From NCBI GenBank assembly GCA_009760855.2, contig WPIO01000078.1, positions 896,001-960,000 of the forward strand: 64,000 bases of DNA. Reading direction: 5' to 3'. Of the stretch, positions 1 through 17,582 are shown one piece after another; the stretch's first letter is position 1, and each line of letters starts with the position of its first letter. The DNA is from Cristatella mucedo (lineage: Eukaryota > Bryozoa > Phylactolaemata > Cristatellidae). The notes under the pieces are model-generated. The model saw only the letters and a list, made by a program, of their open reading frames with translations. It was not told the DNA's origin and did not search any database. A program made the translations under genes and the position numbers.

Positions 1-287
1 ACATTTAAAAAGAACTTAAAAACATACCTATTTAGGACAGCATTGAGTGGGTCCCTCTGATTCGTCTTTCATGTGCTTATGCGTGCTGACACTGTGCATG
101 CTGCCACTAACCACACTTGCATGCTGACCCTGTGCATGGCACCCCTAACCATGTTATTCATGTTGTTTATCAAGCATGATATTACTCACCATTCAATTGT
201 ATTTCCCTTCGCAGCAAATGTAAAGCGCCTAAAGAGAGATTGAGTTCTCTGAGGGTGCTTTATCAAGTGCATTATTATTATTATTAT
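1..287 (+). mobile_element. LINE-1fam 3' end (C-terminal codons, 3'UTR, hairpin, ATT tail)
   Basis: The window opens inside a non-LTR retrotransposon of the L2/CR1-like type. Bases 1-60 still read as the last codons of the reverse-transcriptase ORF ([19 protein letters not shown] then TGA). A 3'UTR of about 160 bases follows, then the family stem-loop at 221-262 and an ATT tail at 271-287. The left edge is cut by the window. The same C-terminus, UTR and tail recur in many copies below, which is the main support. Confidence 0.85.
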
Positions 288-429
288 AAACTGCACTCTC
301 TGCATGCAACGCTTACAGGCATTGAGAGGATGATTCGTAAAGCGACCGTCATGCTTCTGGAAAATCTCGGTGAGGCCAGCAGAACACACCCCACCACATC
401 GTGGACTCTCATGCATTAGGCGAAAGCAA

Positions 430-1690
430 ATGGGGAAGTTACCGAAGCGTCCTCTGCCAGCTCTGTTTACTCGACATCCACCATGAAAGCTTCACGTTCG
501 GAATGTGTTGTTAATGCAGTGGACACAACTACACAGTTTTCCTCTGGATTTTGGTTTTCTATTGTTTCGGTGAAAGAATGTTGTAAAAGAGTGTCAAAAT
601 GTCACTCTGTGTTCAACATGGCAAACCGTTCACCATGGGAGGCAAGAGTGACGTCGATTTCGTAAAAGAAGAGTTGCACTGTGCATCTGTGCAAAGCACC
701 GACGAGAGGGTTGTCTTGATCTTCACATCCAAACTGGCATGGCACACGACAGTATCGTTCATCTGCCATCTCGGCTGGTATGTCTAGTTGTTCGCATAAG
801 TGTGTTTCCTCATCAACTGCTGACGAGAAGAAAGTGTGGCTTTTGGGATAGATGCGTAGCAAGCACTGCATGGCTCTGATGAGGTCCGGGGCGACGGTAA
901 ATTTGTTTGCTTTCTTCCTTAAGTATCCTGCAGACCTTATTTATATCAACTGGTATATCGTGTCATTTTGTCAAATACAGTAGGAAGCAGAAACAAGCAA
1001 TTTCTTTTGCTTGCACGTTCGCCTCAGAGTACTCTTTGGAACGACTTTAGAAGCATCGCGAATGCGTAACAGCACTGTGTGGATGTCCGTGGTTTGAAAT
1101 CAAAGCGCTTTTACATTTAAAATTTTGCTTTCGTAGCGAGAATCTGATGGATATTTCAACGTAAAGTAGCAGAACTCTTTCAAAGCGTTCCATCTAGAAG
1201 TTGATACCACAAAAAATGAATACACTCACTGTAGTAGCCGAAAAAAGACACGGTCGTTATCGAAGAGCCTGCATCACGGCCAACTAGGCTGTAACTGTGA
1301 CTGGTGCAAGGCGAATAGAATGCACTCGGGTTCATCTTTAGACGTCGTGCTTGAACACCGGAGTATTTGCCTTTAATATGGCTGCCATCATCAGAGGCTT
1401 GGCCTCTGCAATCCGTGTGGTTCAGCCCCAACTGAGCAAACTTCTCCAAGAGGGATAAAAAATGCCGACTCCACTTTCGCCAGCCACTGAAGCCCCACAA
1501 AGTATTCTGCAATCACTGCCTTATCCTCTTGATAATCCGAAAAACAATGGATTGTGGTCATTAGCTCGTAGTGGCTGACATCTGGCAGGCAATCCTGTAC
1601 AATACTACAGTATTTAGCATCCTTCAGTCGACTGGGAATCTTTAAACAAAATTCAACCGGAATTAAGACTGATATAAGCAAGTTCGATTA
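430..1690 (-). pseudogene. hAT-type transposase pseudogene (DUF4371 / ZMYM1-like)
   Basis: Read on the minus strand, pieces of a hAT-like transposase appear in the right order. The first is YCSIVQDCLPDVSHYELM near 1,612-1,560. In a second frame follows DCRGQASDDGSHIKGKYSG near 1,413-1,355, then NPSAFYSPCTSHSYSLVG. These match the pattern of DUF4371 proteins (D-C-TPDVSH; D-RGQ-YDNG-NM-GKY-GVQ; PCA-HSLNLVG). A weak stretch with several stops covers 1,180-870. A C-terminal segment at 871-602 ends in a motif like VFYPVLDxxLxxLxERF (here FFYEIDVTLASHGERF). At least one frameshift lies near 1,456-1,465, at an A-run, and stops occur further on. The acidic catalytic residues cannot be assigned with certainty. 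Such proteins cut and paste DNA in the nucleus; this copy is dead. Terminal inverted repeats were not found. Confidence 0.72.
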
Positions 1691-1699
1691 CTGATGAGT

Positions 1700-2140
1700 T
1701 TTAGCTCAATATTAGTGAGTTTTATTTACTACTTCCGATGTAAATACTTCCTGCAAAATTACTTTTTCAACTACGTTCTGGTCATATGTCAGACGTCAAA
1801 ACTTCGGATTTCTTTTCAAACTAATTCTTCTTTTGAAAGTTGCACTTTCTAAAGTTTCGAATTGTTAACCTATTTTTGAACATCCGAGGTCAGGTGCCCT
1901 GCAGCTGCAAGGATTGTCAAGCTCACGTGACCGCACTGGTTGAAAGGCACGACACGCCTTTATGTAAGATGCTTTGCATGGATTGTAGCGAATACTATGA
2001 GCTGTTGGCATTGGACAGGTTATGAGTCCTTACAAATTTTCACCCCGGCTTTTATCGGTAGTTGGATAGTTAACACAAAACCAAGTGCTCTTTCATTTCT
2101 TCACGGTAGCATATGGATACCGTGAATCAGGTAAAGGAAT
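1700..2140. other. unassigned sequence
   Basis: AT-leaning unique-looking DNA between the hAT pseudogene and a CA microsatellite. No coding frame, RNA gene or repeat is recognisable. Confidence 0.5.
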
Positions 2141-2165
2141 GCACGCACGCACACACGCACACACG

Positions 2166-2224
<59 letters not shown>
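2141..2224. repeat. (CA)n microsatellite ending in a short (TA) run
   Basis: CA dinucleotides with early CGCA interruptions pass directly into TATATATA. The TH-repeat peptide predicted across it is not a protein. Confidence 0.97.
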
Positions 2225-3003
2225 TTGTTATAAGACATACGAATCGCCTCTTCCTAGCACGTGGCTAGTGCCAATGTTCCATGTCTATTACTGTTCATCT
2301 GAGCTTGACGATATACTTACGCATTGTAAGGCTAGCGCTAGAAACAACTGGCAGAGCAATGCAGAACCAAGAAGAGAGCATGGTAAAAACGTACAGCAAC
2401 GGACAGAGCTGCAGGGGCAGCACACATAAATAACTGCTGCTGAAGAGTCACCCTCGGATTGTGATTCACCCAAAGCAAAGGCGTTCAGAATATGGTCGGT
2501 CCAGTTAATCCTAGCCCCCTTGGGCTTACTGGAAGGTTGTGGCAGGTGGCTTCCTTCTATGAATGCAACAGCATATATAAAGTGCATAGAACGTAGTTTA
2601 GTTCTCTTAGAACGGTACACAAATGTCTGAAAGCTATTTATGATTGCTATTATAGTACTAGAAAGTATGCTGCGGCCTGCAGCCTGAAGGTCCTGCTAGT
2701 CCACTGCCTGCCACACCCAAGACTAACCTCCTATTGACTCAATCAGCCAACCGAGAGAACGCGGGCTAGCAGAGCCTGCCGACTGGCTAAAACACTGTCT
2801 TGTCTGCTCGTAAGAGCTCGCAGTCCATCCCCAGTCATCTTGCACGCTTGCATGCCTACGTTCACCCACCTCTGTTTCTCTCCACATCTCCCTTTCAATT
2901 TTTCTCCGCTGCTTCCTCATTTGCTCTCCTCATTTCTTCTGCTCACTTTTCGTCGAATCTCCCAACCTTGGCTATAACCTCCCCCTTTCTGTCTCTCGCT
3001 CTT
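2225..3003. other. unassigned sequence
   Basis: Mostly unique DNA, becoming pyrimidine-rich after about 2,860 as it approaches a CT tract. Nothing else is recognised. Confidence 0.4.
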
Positions 3004-3032
3004 GCTCTCTCTCTCTCTCTCTCTCTCTCTTT
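3004..3032. repeat. (CT)n microsatellite
   Basis: Short perfect CT run inside a longer pyrimidine-rich stretch at about 2,860-3,120. Confidence 0.9.
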
Positions 3033-3229
3033 TCTTTCCTGCTGTTCCGTCTTATCCGCCTCTCTCCCTTCCATCCCTTCCCTTTCTCGGCCTGCCTTCC
3101 TATTGCTGCTTGCACATTGCCATCTTTGAGGACTTTCTTATCGGACTGCTTGAAAGAGCCTGTGGTTTCTGCAGCAAATATCACCTACCATGATTGCTCT
3201 AAAAGGGGTTTTGGGCTTCGCCAGTAAGT

Positions 3230-3512
3230 TGCTTGCTATGGGGAAAAGTGCATGGACAAGAATGTGACCCGATCAATTTACGAGATGCAGCGGTCACTGC
3301 ATCGGCTCAAGGGAGCACCGGTAGCTTCCTCCTAATGCCACTCTGCATTGCAAATTATGCTCCAGTTGATTGGTTCTGCCTTCCGAAAACGTTGCATCAT
3401 GGCATGATGGACGTGGAAGTGATTGCCTCTGCCGATGACTCAAGCATAGCTGTTACATCGTCAATCTTGCAAACCACTAGCTCCAATTGCACTTCCTTTC
3501 GTGACATGCAAC

Positions 3513-3588
<76 letters not shown>

Positions 3589-4510
3589 TCTAAACTGTTG
3601 CACGTGGGAGCACCAGTCCTTGGTGCTGAATAGCAGAGGTAATCTGTGGGATTTGCTTTTATGTAGCTAACGTGCTTGCTCCAGGGTCAAATTATGGTGC
3701 AGTAATTACAGGCATTCGAGAGAGCTGAGAGCACTGCCCTCTTAAGTTGATCAGAAGACTTCATAGGAGTCTTCCATAATTTTGCCTAAGAACAAAGCAT
3801 TTGCCACTCCACCACTAGTCCTTTGCTGCTCATAGGACATCCCGAACGTGTGGCTGGACTAGAACACTGCTCTTCTAATTGGTGATGCTGGTGTGAGACC
3901 ATCACCCAGGTGCTCGAATTTAGATGTCGTATTAGACAGCGGCCTAAATTTGGAAAGTTTTGTTAAGAAGACTGCTTCCACAACAAGCCAAAAGATTAGG
4001 ATCTGTCTTCCACGGTGGCATGCAAAGAATTTGACTAACTCCTTAGTTCTGTCTTGACTAGATTATTGTCATTCCCTTTTGGCTGGGAGACCGAAAAAAG
4101 CCACTTGGCCACTGCAGCTGGCAATGAATATGGCTGCAAGGCTAGTTCACAAACCCCAGAGGTTTGACCACGTGTCTTTTTTGCTGGAAGAGTTAGGATG
4201 GCTGCCAGTTGATCAACGAATATAGAGCAAAGTTCTTTTCTGACCCACAAGGCCTGCCACGGCTTGACTCCTCCATACCTAGCTGGCTGAACTGCTGCAC
4301 CTGTTTCAGACTTCTCACGCCCTCAGATTCTGTATGGGTAATGCATTAGCCGCTCCATTCCTCTTCTTAAAGACAGTTGGCGACAGAAGCTTTTGTCCTG
4401 CAGGTCCTAGTGAAACTCACTTCCACAGTTCTTATGTAGCGACAGGTACTCTCCAGCTGCCGGCTATGGCCCACCTTTTCCAGCCATCTTTTCATGCTAC
4501 TCACTCCCCC
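3230..4510 (+). mobile_element. decayed LINE, older family (LINE-3fam), RT domain to C-terminus
   Basis: A second, older lineage of L2/CR1-like reverse transcriptase. The segment at 3,233-3,500 holds a motif-B-like QGSTGSFLLMPL and a motif-C-like SADDSSIAVT. A TA microsatellite interrupts at 3,515-3,589. From 3,917 to 4,222 one frame, with a single internal stop, reads NLDVVLDSGLNLESFVKK, then LDYCHSLLAGRPKKATWPLQ, then LGWLPVDQRI. This is the conserved 'LDYCN-LL-G-P...A-RL...L-WLPV-RI' block downstream of the RT catalytic core. A further fragment (LKTVGDRSF, near 4,370) matches the 'K-FGDRAF' region. The peptide differs clearly from the main family here (LPKKAT/NMAARLV rather than LPACAI/NSAARLV). 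No tail or hairpin was found at its end. Non-functional. Confidence 0.7.
3515..3589. repeat. (TA)n microsatellite
   Basis: About 37 TA units with one TG interruption, lying inside the old LINE. Confidence 0.96.
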
Positions 4511-7814
<3,304 letters not shown>

Positions 7815-7972
7815 CATAACACTATAATAATAATAAAAATAATAATAATACATTTGTATAGCACCACCGGGGAACTGAATCTCTTTCGAAGCACTAAACG
7901 GATGCTGTATAGAAGGCATTACAAAATGATTTATGGTAACACCGACAAGAAGCAGACATAGTGTAAGTAGGT

Positions 7973-8004
<32 letters not shown>

Positions 8005-8007
8005 GCG

Positions 8008-8094
<87 letters not shown>

Positions 8095-8345
8095 CACACA
8101 CACACACACACACACACACGAAAGACAAATCACAAAGACCCGCCAAATGCTGCAGTATACTGGCGCGTGTTAAGCTTCTGCTTAAATGTCGTCATGTCAA
8201 GGGACGCTGTGACGTTCGTTGGTAGTGAATTTCCGGCTTTGGGGGCATTGGAATTAAAGGCATTGTCTCCAGTGACCCTATAGCAGGGGCCAAAGAGGCA
8301 GTAAAGAGATTTCTGACACTCGGGTGACCACCACAGGCATTTAAA
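7815..8345 (-). mobile_element. LINE 3' end, subfamily 2, with CA expansion in its 3'UTR
   Basis: Minus-strand copy. The ATT-type tail is at 7,826-7,850 and the hairpin follows at about 7,855-7,900. The C-terminal codons (NAPKAGNSLPTNVTASLDMT and TAAFGGSL) lie at about 8,130-8,260. Its 3'UTR differs from the main family and matches the copy at 28,733-29,612 (shared 'cacaaagacccgccaaatgc'), which defines a subfamily. The UTR is interrupted at 7,974-8,119 by a CA/CG microsatellite. Confidence 0.75.
7974..8119. repeat. (CA)n/(CG)n compound microsatellite
   Basis: Runs of CA and GC dinucleotides inside a LINE 3'UTR. The sister copy has only a short 'tgcacacgaa' at this site (28,879-28,888), so the expansion probably grew from it. 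Confidence 0.95.
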
Positions 8346-9415
8346 CATACTTTTAATTTTTAATTGTAATTTAATATTCAGCAATTGACCAATGCTGGCT
8401 AGAAAAAAGCATCAGCTGATGTCTGGTAACGGAGCCTCTAGTCTGGCGTGATGGCTGCTCGGTGAGTGAGCACAAACTAAAAATCTATATAGGTTAATCG
8501 CAGAGGAACAAATATTTTCCAGGAAGCCATACCGACGCAGTGCAACGTGGCTTCACATGCCTGCTGGGCAGCAGCGATTCCTCCCTCGCCCACCATTTAA
8601 CTTGGGGGGGGAGGGGGAGGCATCCGGACTGTTCTTTCACAGTAATTGGGTCGAGTCGTAACCGATGACAGTCACTGATGACGTCTTACGGAAATGCCAC
8701 ACACACATGGCATGAGGATCCCGTACTTGCACAATTGACCCGGCTTCACGAGCCTTATCGTGAGATAGCTTAGCTTAAGATGTCTGCTCCCAGTCGTGGA
8801 TGCATAAGGTCAACTCCCGAAACTAACATAAGTCCGACCCATATTTGTTGTTCAAGTGGAAAGACCAAAGACACGACGCCATTCGAGCCAAGGGAGCCCA
8901 AAGGGACGCTCGATTGGCGTTGCTTCCATAATAGCGAACTGACTGCACTGACAACGCCCCCACAGCATGGCTGATGCTCGAACCGTAGCCTCACGTGGTC
9001 TCACGGGGCTCGGGCCGAGCTCGCTCACTGCAGCCTCTAGACGTTAATGCACGCCATGCAGGCACATGAATGAAGCGGAAGCGGATGCGAAGAAGAAGGC
9101 AGCTGCACCGTAAAAGCAGGTAAAAGCAAGTAAAAGTTAAAGCAAGCTCCATGTCGACTGTGTCGGGGCGGGGAGAGGTCGGCAAGGAGGCTGTGCAGAA
9201 AGCAGGCCGGAGCCCCGCCCCGAAATGAGACCCAGCCTGCCCAGAAAGCAGGTGACTCAACGCCGACCATGCGAAGCAAACAGACTTGCCATGAACGACT
9301 CTTTTCAGTGGCTAGATACATAGCTGAGATTCCGATCGAGAGCTACGGCAGCAGGACTTTGGTTAAACAATTAAAAGCACAAGAGCATGATGAACCTTGG
9401 AGCGGTAAGCATGGA
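8346..9415. other. unassigned sequence with a G-run
   Basis: No gene recognised. A G-rich run lies at about 8,604-8,620. Between 8,780 and 9,260 the DNA is more GC-rich with short overlapping open frames on both strands, but no domain is recognisable. Confidence 0.35.
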
Positions 9416-9417
9416 GC

Positions 9418-9863
9418 CAAAGCTGTAGCCAGTTGCTCAATGCATTCGGAATCTAACTGTGTATCCATACCTCGTACAAATCTCAAATCGTTTGGCGACC
9501 GTGCCTTTAAATCGGAAGCTCCCACAGCCTGGAACTCACTCCCGACCTGCATCACGACATCTCATGACTTGTCTACATTTAAAAAGAAATTAATTAAAAC
9601 GCATCTATTTATGACAGCATTTAGTGGTTCCTGCGAGTCGCTCTTTATGTGTTTCTGCGTGTTGAAACTGTGCATGCTGCCACTAACCAAACTTACATGC
9701 TGACCCTTTGCACGTCACCCATAAACTTGTTATTCTTGTTGTGTATTCAGCATGCTACCACGAAGCATTCGTCAGTACGTCATTTGTAGCAACTATTAAG
9801 TGTCTAGAAAGAGATTGAGTTCTCTGAGGGCTCAATACCGAGTGTTTTATTATTATTATTATT
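9418..9863 (+). mobile_element. LINE-1fam 3' fragment
   Basis: Plus-strand copy keeping the RT C-terminus ([40 protein letters not shown]), then the 3'UTR, a partly decayed hairpin at about 9,797-9,845 and an ATT tail at 9,845-9,863. It is 5' truncated at about 9,418-9,440, as expected from incomplete target-primed reverse transcription. Confidence 0.85.
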
Positions 9864-10190
9864 GAGCAGTGACCGAGAGGCCATGTGGGCTGTGAAATGC
9901 CGAATGGAGGATGATAAACTAGGTCGGAGGCAAACGCGAAGCTCTCTTTACTATAGCTCCTGCTTACGTCACCCTTTTTTGTTTGGTTTCGATAGTTTGT
10001 ATGTTGCTGTCTACACAAGCAGACCTCGTCGTCTGTGCACTTTGTACCAGCCTGTACTTTGTACCGTGCCTTAAAGGCCATAGGCAGCCCCAAAAAGCAG
10101 TGGCTTCAAGCTAGCTTTCAAGGTTGCAATGACTATAGGCATCGAGGGTCGAAGATCTTATTCCTGAAAATGTAAGCACGAGCACAAAGC

Positions 10191-10263
10191 CTCACGCAGC
10201 CCTCACGCAGCCCTCACGCAGCCCTCACGCAGCCCTCACGAAGCCCTCACGCAGCCCTCACGG
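10191..10263. repeat. 11-bp minisatellite, about 6.6 copies
   Basis: Unit CTCACGCAGCC repeated in tandem. The fifth copy has one change (CTCACGAAGCC). Confidence 0.97.
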
Positions 10264-12750
<2,487 letters not shown>

Positions 12751-12896
12751 TTACATAACTATTATTCGTTACTGCATTCCTCTATCTATGTTTTTCTCTA
12801 CTTATTTGGATTCCCTCCCCAGGCGTCCATCTCTATCTCTCACTTTCTCATCTACCTTTTTCTCGCCTTTCCTCCCTCCCCCAAACTTTGGCTATG

Positions 12897-12897
<1 letters not shown>

Positions 12898-12989
<92 letters not shown>

Positions 12990-13025
12990 TCTCTCTCCCC
13001 CTCTATCACCCTCTCTCTCTTTTTC
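12898..13025. repeat. (CT)n microsatellite
   Basis: Perfect CT from 12,898 to about 12,987, then degenerate CT/CCC. Together with the tract at 12,516 it makes about 500 bases of pyrimidine-rich plus strand. Confidence 0.97.
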
Positions 13026-13029
13026 TCTG

Positions 13030-14151
13030 CGTCTCCTTCTCGGTCGCTCATTTACTCAGCCCACCCCCTCTCAGCCACGGTACTCACCACATACCTCTCA
13101 ATCACCTGGTTGCTAATTATTTCCCCTTCCCATACCATCTTCCCCTTTTCTATCGCCAACCAGCCACTCCATTGCTCATACCGCTGAGCAGCAGCAGCAG
13201 CCTGAACCATCCTGGTAAGCCTCATATCTCATATCTCACGCGCGTGCCAGAGTGGTCCACCCAGGAGCAGCGGCACGAACGAGGTGGCCACGTGCCACTC
13301 GTACCGAGTGCCCTGCACTGCACGGAACAGCCTGCTCGGGATTCAGCCTAGCCAGAGCTGCATTAGGCCTCCTCAGCCCGACGACGAGAACTTACCTCTG
13401 CCGACTGTTCGCTCTGGTGCTGAGCCGGCCTGCAGCCTCCGGCTGGCCTCGATACTGGCCCGGCAAGACGCCGACTGGCCGACGGCTGCGTCGTGCTTGG
13501 GTTCGAGCACGCGCGACCAGCCCCTGCAGCCTCGGGCAACGTAATCGGCAAATGAGCCTCGATTGCTAGCAGATGAGCAGCTGCTGGCACGAGCCGGTGC
13601 CCGGTGCTGCTGCCAAAACAATTAGGGTTCACTGGCAGTCAACCGGATCAGCTGCATTTGTCTAACCAGCCCTGCGGAGCAATCCCAGAAGCTGGCAGAG
13701 TTGAGATGATCCGAGCCTGCCCTCACCCCCCTTCACGGGCGGCATTTTACGCGCGACGAGCAGTAATATCGTCCCTACTTGTGGCACCTCTGGTGCCGAC
13801 CGTAATTAGGTTTACAATCGCGCGGCAGAGCTGGCTGCCTTGCGAGCAGCTTTTTCTCAGACGCACCACTAACGAGCAGCCTCGGCCGCAGAGCCGAGCC
13901 AGCGAATCGTGCTGACTGCTTAAGCAGCTCCTTACGAGCGGCTCGCACGATCGCTATTTGGCAGAGGCAATTACCGCAACAAAATCGCTCTGAATTGAAA
14001 CGCTGGAAGATTCTAGGACAATAGCTAAAAGGGATCTCAATAGCAGAGAGTGCTCATTGCCATCCCACAGCTATCTTACGGCACAAAGGCAGGCAAACGC
14101 TGGAATGCCTTGATTGGCACGATCCTATCGCAGCTAATGTATCAGCGATAT
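13030..14151. other. GC-moderate region without a recognised gene
   Basis: Open frames of about 80-105 codons overlap on both strands at 13,250-13,630 and 13,604-13,915. They are Arg/Pro/Ser-rich, without domains, and may reflect base composition. Confidence 0.35.
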
Positions 14152-14311
14152 AAAGCTTCAGGGTGACAAAGCTTCAGGGTGACAAAGCTTCAGGGTGACA
14201 AAGCTTCAGGATGACAAAGCTTCAGAGTGACAAAGCTTCAGGGTGACAAAGCTTCAGGGTGACAAAGCTTCAGGGTGACAAAGCTTCAGGGTGACAAAGC
14301 TTCAGGGTGAC
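14152..14311. repeat. 16-bp minisatellite, exactly 10 copies
   Basis: Unit AAAGCTTCAGGGTGAC repeated head-to-tail for 160 bases. Copy 4 ends GGATGAC and copy 5 has AGAGTGAC; the other eight are identical. Each unit contains one AAGCTT (HindIII) site. Confidence 0.98.
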
Positions 14312-15944
14312 AAAGAAGACAATCATCAACGAACCTTCAAAGAATTGCAAGATTGTATCGGAAGAGACTCATTCCAGGATGCCAGGCACCGAGTGATATA
14401 TACAATATTCAACAACAACTCCGAGTAGGCAACAGCTTCAATAGACTATCGCCTTCCAAGTAGGTAGTTGCACTACCAAGCACACGTTTATGACGTTTCT
14501 TTCTGGAAAGGCGACACAAATCCAAATCAATTTAGAGCCCTCCGATTGACTTTTCTGTCACAGCGAGTTCGAGCCAAGCGCTCTGTGAGTTGCTGGAAAA
14601 AGAGTTTGCCGAAGGCCATTCGAGCTTATGCTTGACTTTCTTGTGACATGCGGACTGGATTCACTCTAGAGTGCACGAGTCCTCAACTGATTGGATTGAT
14701 AGGCTCGTTGGATTCTCGGCCTCTCGCTGCTGCACGAAAGCGAAGACCTGCTCGTGCACATTCCAAAGCATCCCGTTAGCGGAGCATCGTAGCGGACTTG
14801 GCTGGACTTCAAGGATAGCTCGCCACTCACTAATCGCCCACCGTTGCCCACCGTAGGAATAGAGCTAGAGAAACCAAGCGGACAAAGTTAGACATTCGAC
14901 AAAGTCCAAAGAGAAGGCTTCCACAGCTTTTCGCCGAAAGCATCTCGTAGCAGACGCCTCTCCCGAGCGGCGGGCCTGCCGGCTTGACCTCGAAGCGCTA
15001 CGGTCTGCGTAAGCAGTAGCCTTGCCTCGCAGGACTGCCGTCGAAGGCAGGAGCGCCCATTTCGCCCAGAGACTTGAGCGACTCAGAGCGAGATAAAACC
15101 GAGGCTGCGGCCAAAAGCTGCTGCTGCTTGCCCTGTCTTCTTCCGGTCCTACCGCGACCACCGGTACCAAGCCGGCGTACCCCTCACAGACAGGATTTAT
15201 CCTATGAGCCTAAATCCGAAGGGCGGCCAACTAGAAATCGACCACAGCGGCCAGCAGCCGTGCTCCCTGGCCAGCTTGCTCTGGGCTACCAGTACTGGTG
15301 CCCTTCCGCAGCAGCTGCTGCTGCTGGCCGGTCAGCTCGCTCAAGACTAATCAATTTCTTCAGCCTGAATATCGGCTCTGCCCCAGGACCGGATATTGAG
15401 CGGGCAGCCGAGGTCGGGGGCGGGGGGGGGGGAGGCACAGCACTCGCGTTTGACTGCATTGGGCCTCTGCCACCACCCTGCCACTACTCTCTTGTTTTCA
15501 GAAATCCAACGTAATGCTGGACGACGGTGTCGACGTCTCCTTTCGTCTCGATTCCCAACAAGAAGAGACCAAAGACAAAGACCAAGACGAGACAAAGACT
15601 CAGGCGAAGACCTGCCACTGGCAATGGCAAGCTGGGCGTGACGAGTCCCCGCACCCATCCGAGGATCATTTTGCTTGCTCCAGGACTCTTTCGCCGACAG
15701 CAGGTTGACATTCGCTTCGACGGCGGCCCATCGGCCTAAATTGTAATTTAACCAATCTAACATCAATGGCACATTTACTGATGCAATTCCATCAGCAGAT
15801 AGACGCCGGCGATTGAATAGTACAAGCCCCGATTCAAAACAGATGTGATGTATGCATCATTAAAACCTGCTATCCTGACTCATATCCTGGTGTCGACTAC
15901 CAAAATGCCCCAATAAAGCTCTCCGGGAAAAATAGTGATGGTGA
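14312..15944. other. GC-moderate region without a recognised gene
   Basis: Open frames on both strands (for example 15,074-15,514 plus and 15,347-15,772 minus) show no known domain. A run of G/C at about 15,414-15,433 could form a G-quadruplex on the plus strand. Nothing else is identified. Confidence 0.35.
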
Positions 15945-17300
15945 TAACAATAACGATTATAATAGTAATGATGGTAAAGCATTTATGTAGCACCCCCTGA
16001 GAACTAAATCTCTTTCTAGGCACTCTGCATATTCTGATAAAGAAGCATGTTTATTGGTTACTGGTAGCATGACACAGTGTCGGCATGTATAAGCATTCAA
16101 AGAAAAATTAACAGCGGCCCCGAGTCATCTGTGTGCCTTTGCATGCTTATCTGGATGACAATCGTATACTTTTGCAAGCTTGCCTAAGCGGGATACACTG
16201 TTTCTCATTGACTATTGGTTATTGCTTCTCTCCTGGGAAGTTGTAAAGCTTACCTGAATAAAGCATTACTTTCTCTTAGGGCACCATAAAAATCACTTGT
16301 TTTTTATTATATGACTACTATTATTAACAAGAGACACAGTAAATGCCGAAAGGAACAGATGGAATTTAGCTCTTTTTTTACAACGTTGGCAAATCAGGGA
16401 ATGTCAAGGTGACAGACAGCAATGAGTTCCGGGCTTTGGGAGCAGACGAGCTGAAGGTCTCGTGGTCTCAAGGTCTCAAGAGGGCTTGAGGCTGGCTAGG
16501 GGCACAGCTAAACGAATTGAGTCAGATCTGAGTGGGTAGTACACTGTCTAGCCTGATAGGGAAGTACTTTAGGTGGCTTGGCCGAAGCAAGAGAATGAAG
16601 GGACTCTCAGTGAGAGACAAAAGCCTTAAGTCGATATGATTTTCGACGGGGAAGCTAACACAAGTCAGTACGAATTCATGGAATGTAGCAATTGTGACGT
16701 TCACGACAGATAAGCCTATCTGCCAAGATTTGACCAACCATAGGTGCGTGATTGCATGAGCCAGAATACGACCAGTGAGCTTCCAACAATAGAAATCTAG
16801 ACGATATGTCCCGCATGCATGGACCAGCTTTGTTGTAGTATCCTTGCTTATGCAGGCCCAAATTTTTGCCACGATACTGCTGCAATTGGCAGACTTGTCT
16901 GTGGAGCCGACAAGATCGGCTGATAAAAGGTCAGTTTTGAATAGCACGCCCAGATTGCATGCAAAATGCAATGGAAAATCTGGCGGCCGCGCCCTTGTAA
17001 GGGTTAGTCCTTCAAATTTCCAAGTAACATTAGGTTTTCCCATAACTAGTAAGATAACTTTATCGTCATCTAATCTGAGAAAGTTTGCGCTTCCCTACAA
17101 GTGCAATACATGCAGCAATGGAGGGGAGAGAGTTTGACGAATTGGAAGGCACACTGGGATCGAAGCACAAGTACAGCTGTCTATAATCTGAGTAAAAATG
17201 GAAGACTATATTGTGCTTGCAGATTACATCGGCAAGAGGGAGAATAAAAATAGAGTATCCCAGTTACTAGTTCAACTGGTTACCTACAACTCGCTCTAGT
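15945..17300 (-). mobile_element. LINE-1fam copy, RT motif C region to tail, decayed
   Basis: Minus-strand copy. The tail and hairpin lie at 15,945-16,030. A 173-codon frame at 17,043-16,522 carries MGKPNV, then LVHACGTYRLDF and VVNVTIATFHE, parallel to the MGKPSV...[12 protein letters not shown] stretch of the copy at 18,128. Upstream, at about 17,220-17,170, the motif-C neighbourhood reads [14 protein letters not shown], so the catalytic YADD is lost. The segment at 16,100-16,370 is hard to align. Dead element. Confidence 0.7.
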
Positions 17301-17582
17301 GTCTTTGAAAGAAACAGCTATTCGGAGACTAGGTGGATGTTGCTCAAATTCCCTTGGTCGAGTATCGACTTCTATTTGAGTGGCCTGAAAATAGCCTCCC
17401 TGACAAAGAATGAAGAATACCTGAGGTTACAAAAAATTTATTAACTCAGATATGCAGGATAGACGCCAATATATATGCACATCAGAGGAAAGACAGTATG
17501 CACAAGAAAAAGTAAAGATATGCTTATTCAGTATCCTCATTGATATGGCTGCCGAATAGCCGCTCTGCGGTTCTCATCCCAC
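17301..17582. other. unassigned sequence
   Basis: AT-leaning DNA between the LINE and a SINE-B copy; nothing recognised. Confidence 0.4.

Noticed and set aside
874-900. Hammerhead-ribozyme-like CTGATGAG word
   Set aside because: The required GAAA core and paired stems do not follow, and the word lies in the hAT pseudogene.
14152-14311. Possible CRISPR array
   Set aside because: Units are directly adjacent 16-mers with no spacers, in an animal-type genome; it is a minisatellite. No other spaced repeat array was seen.
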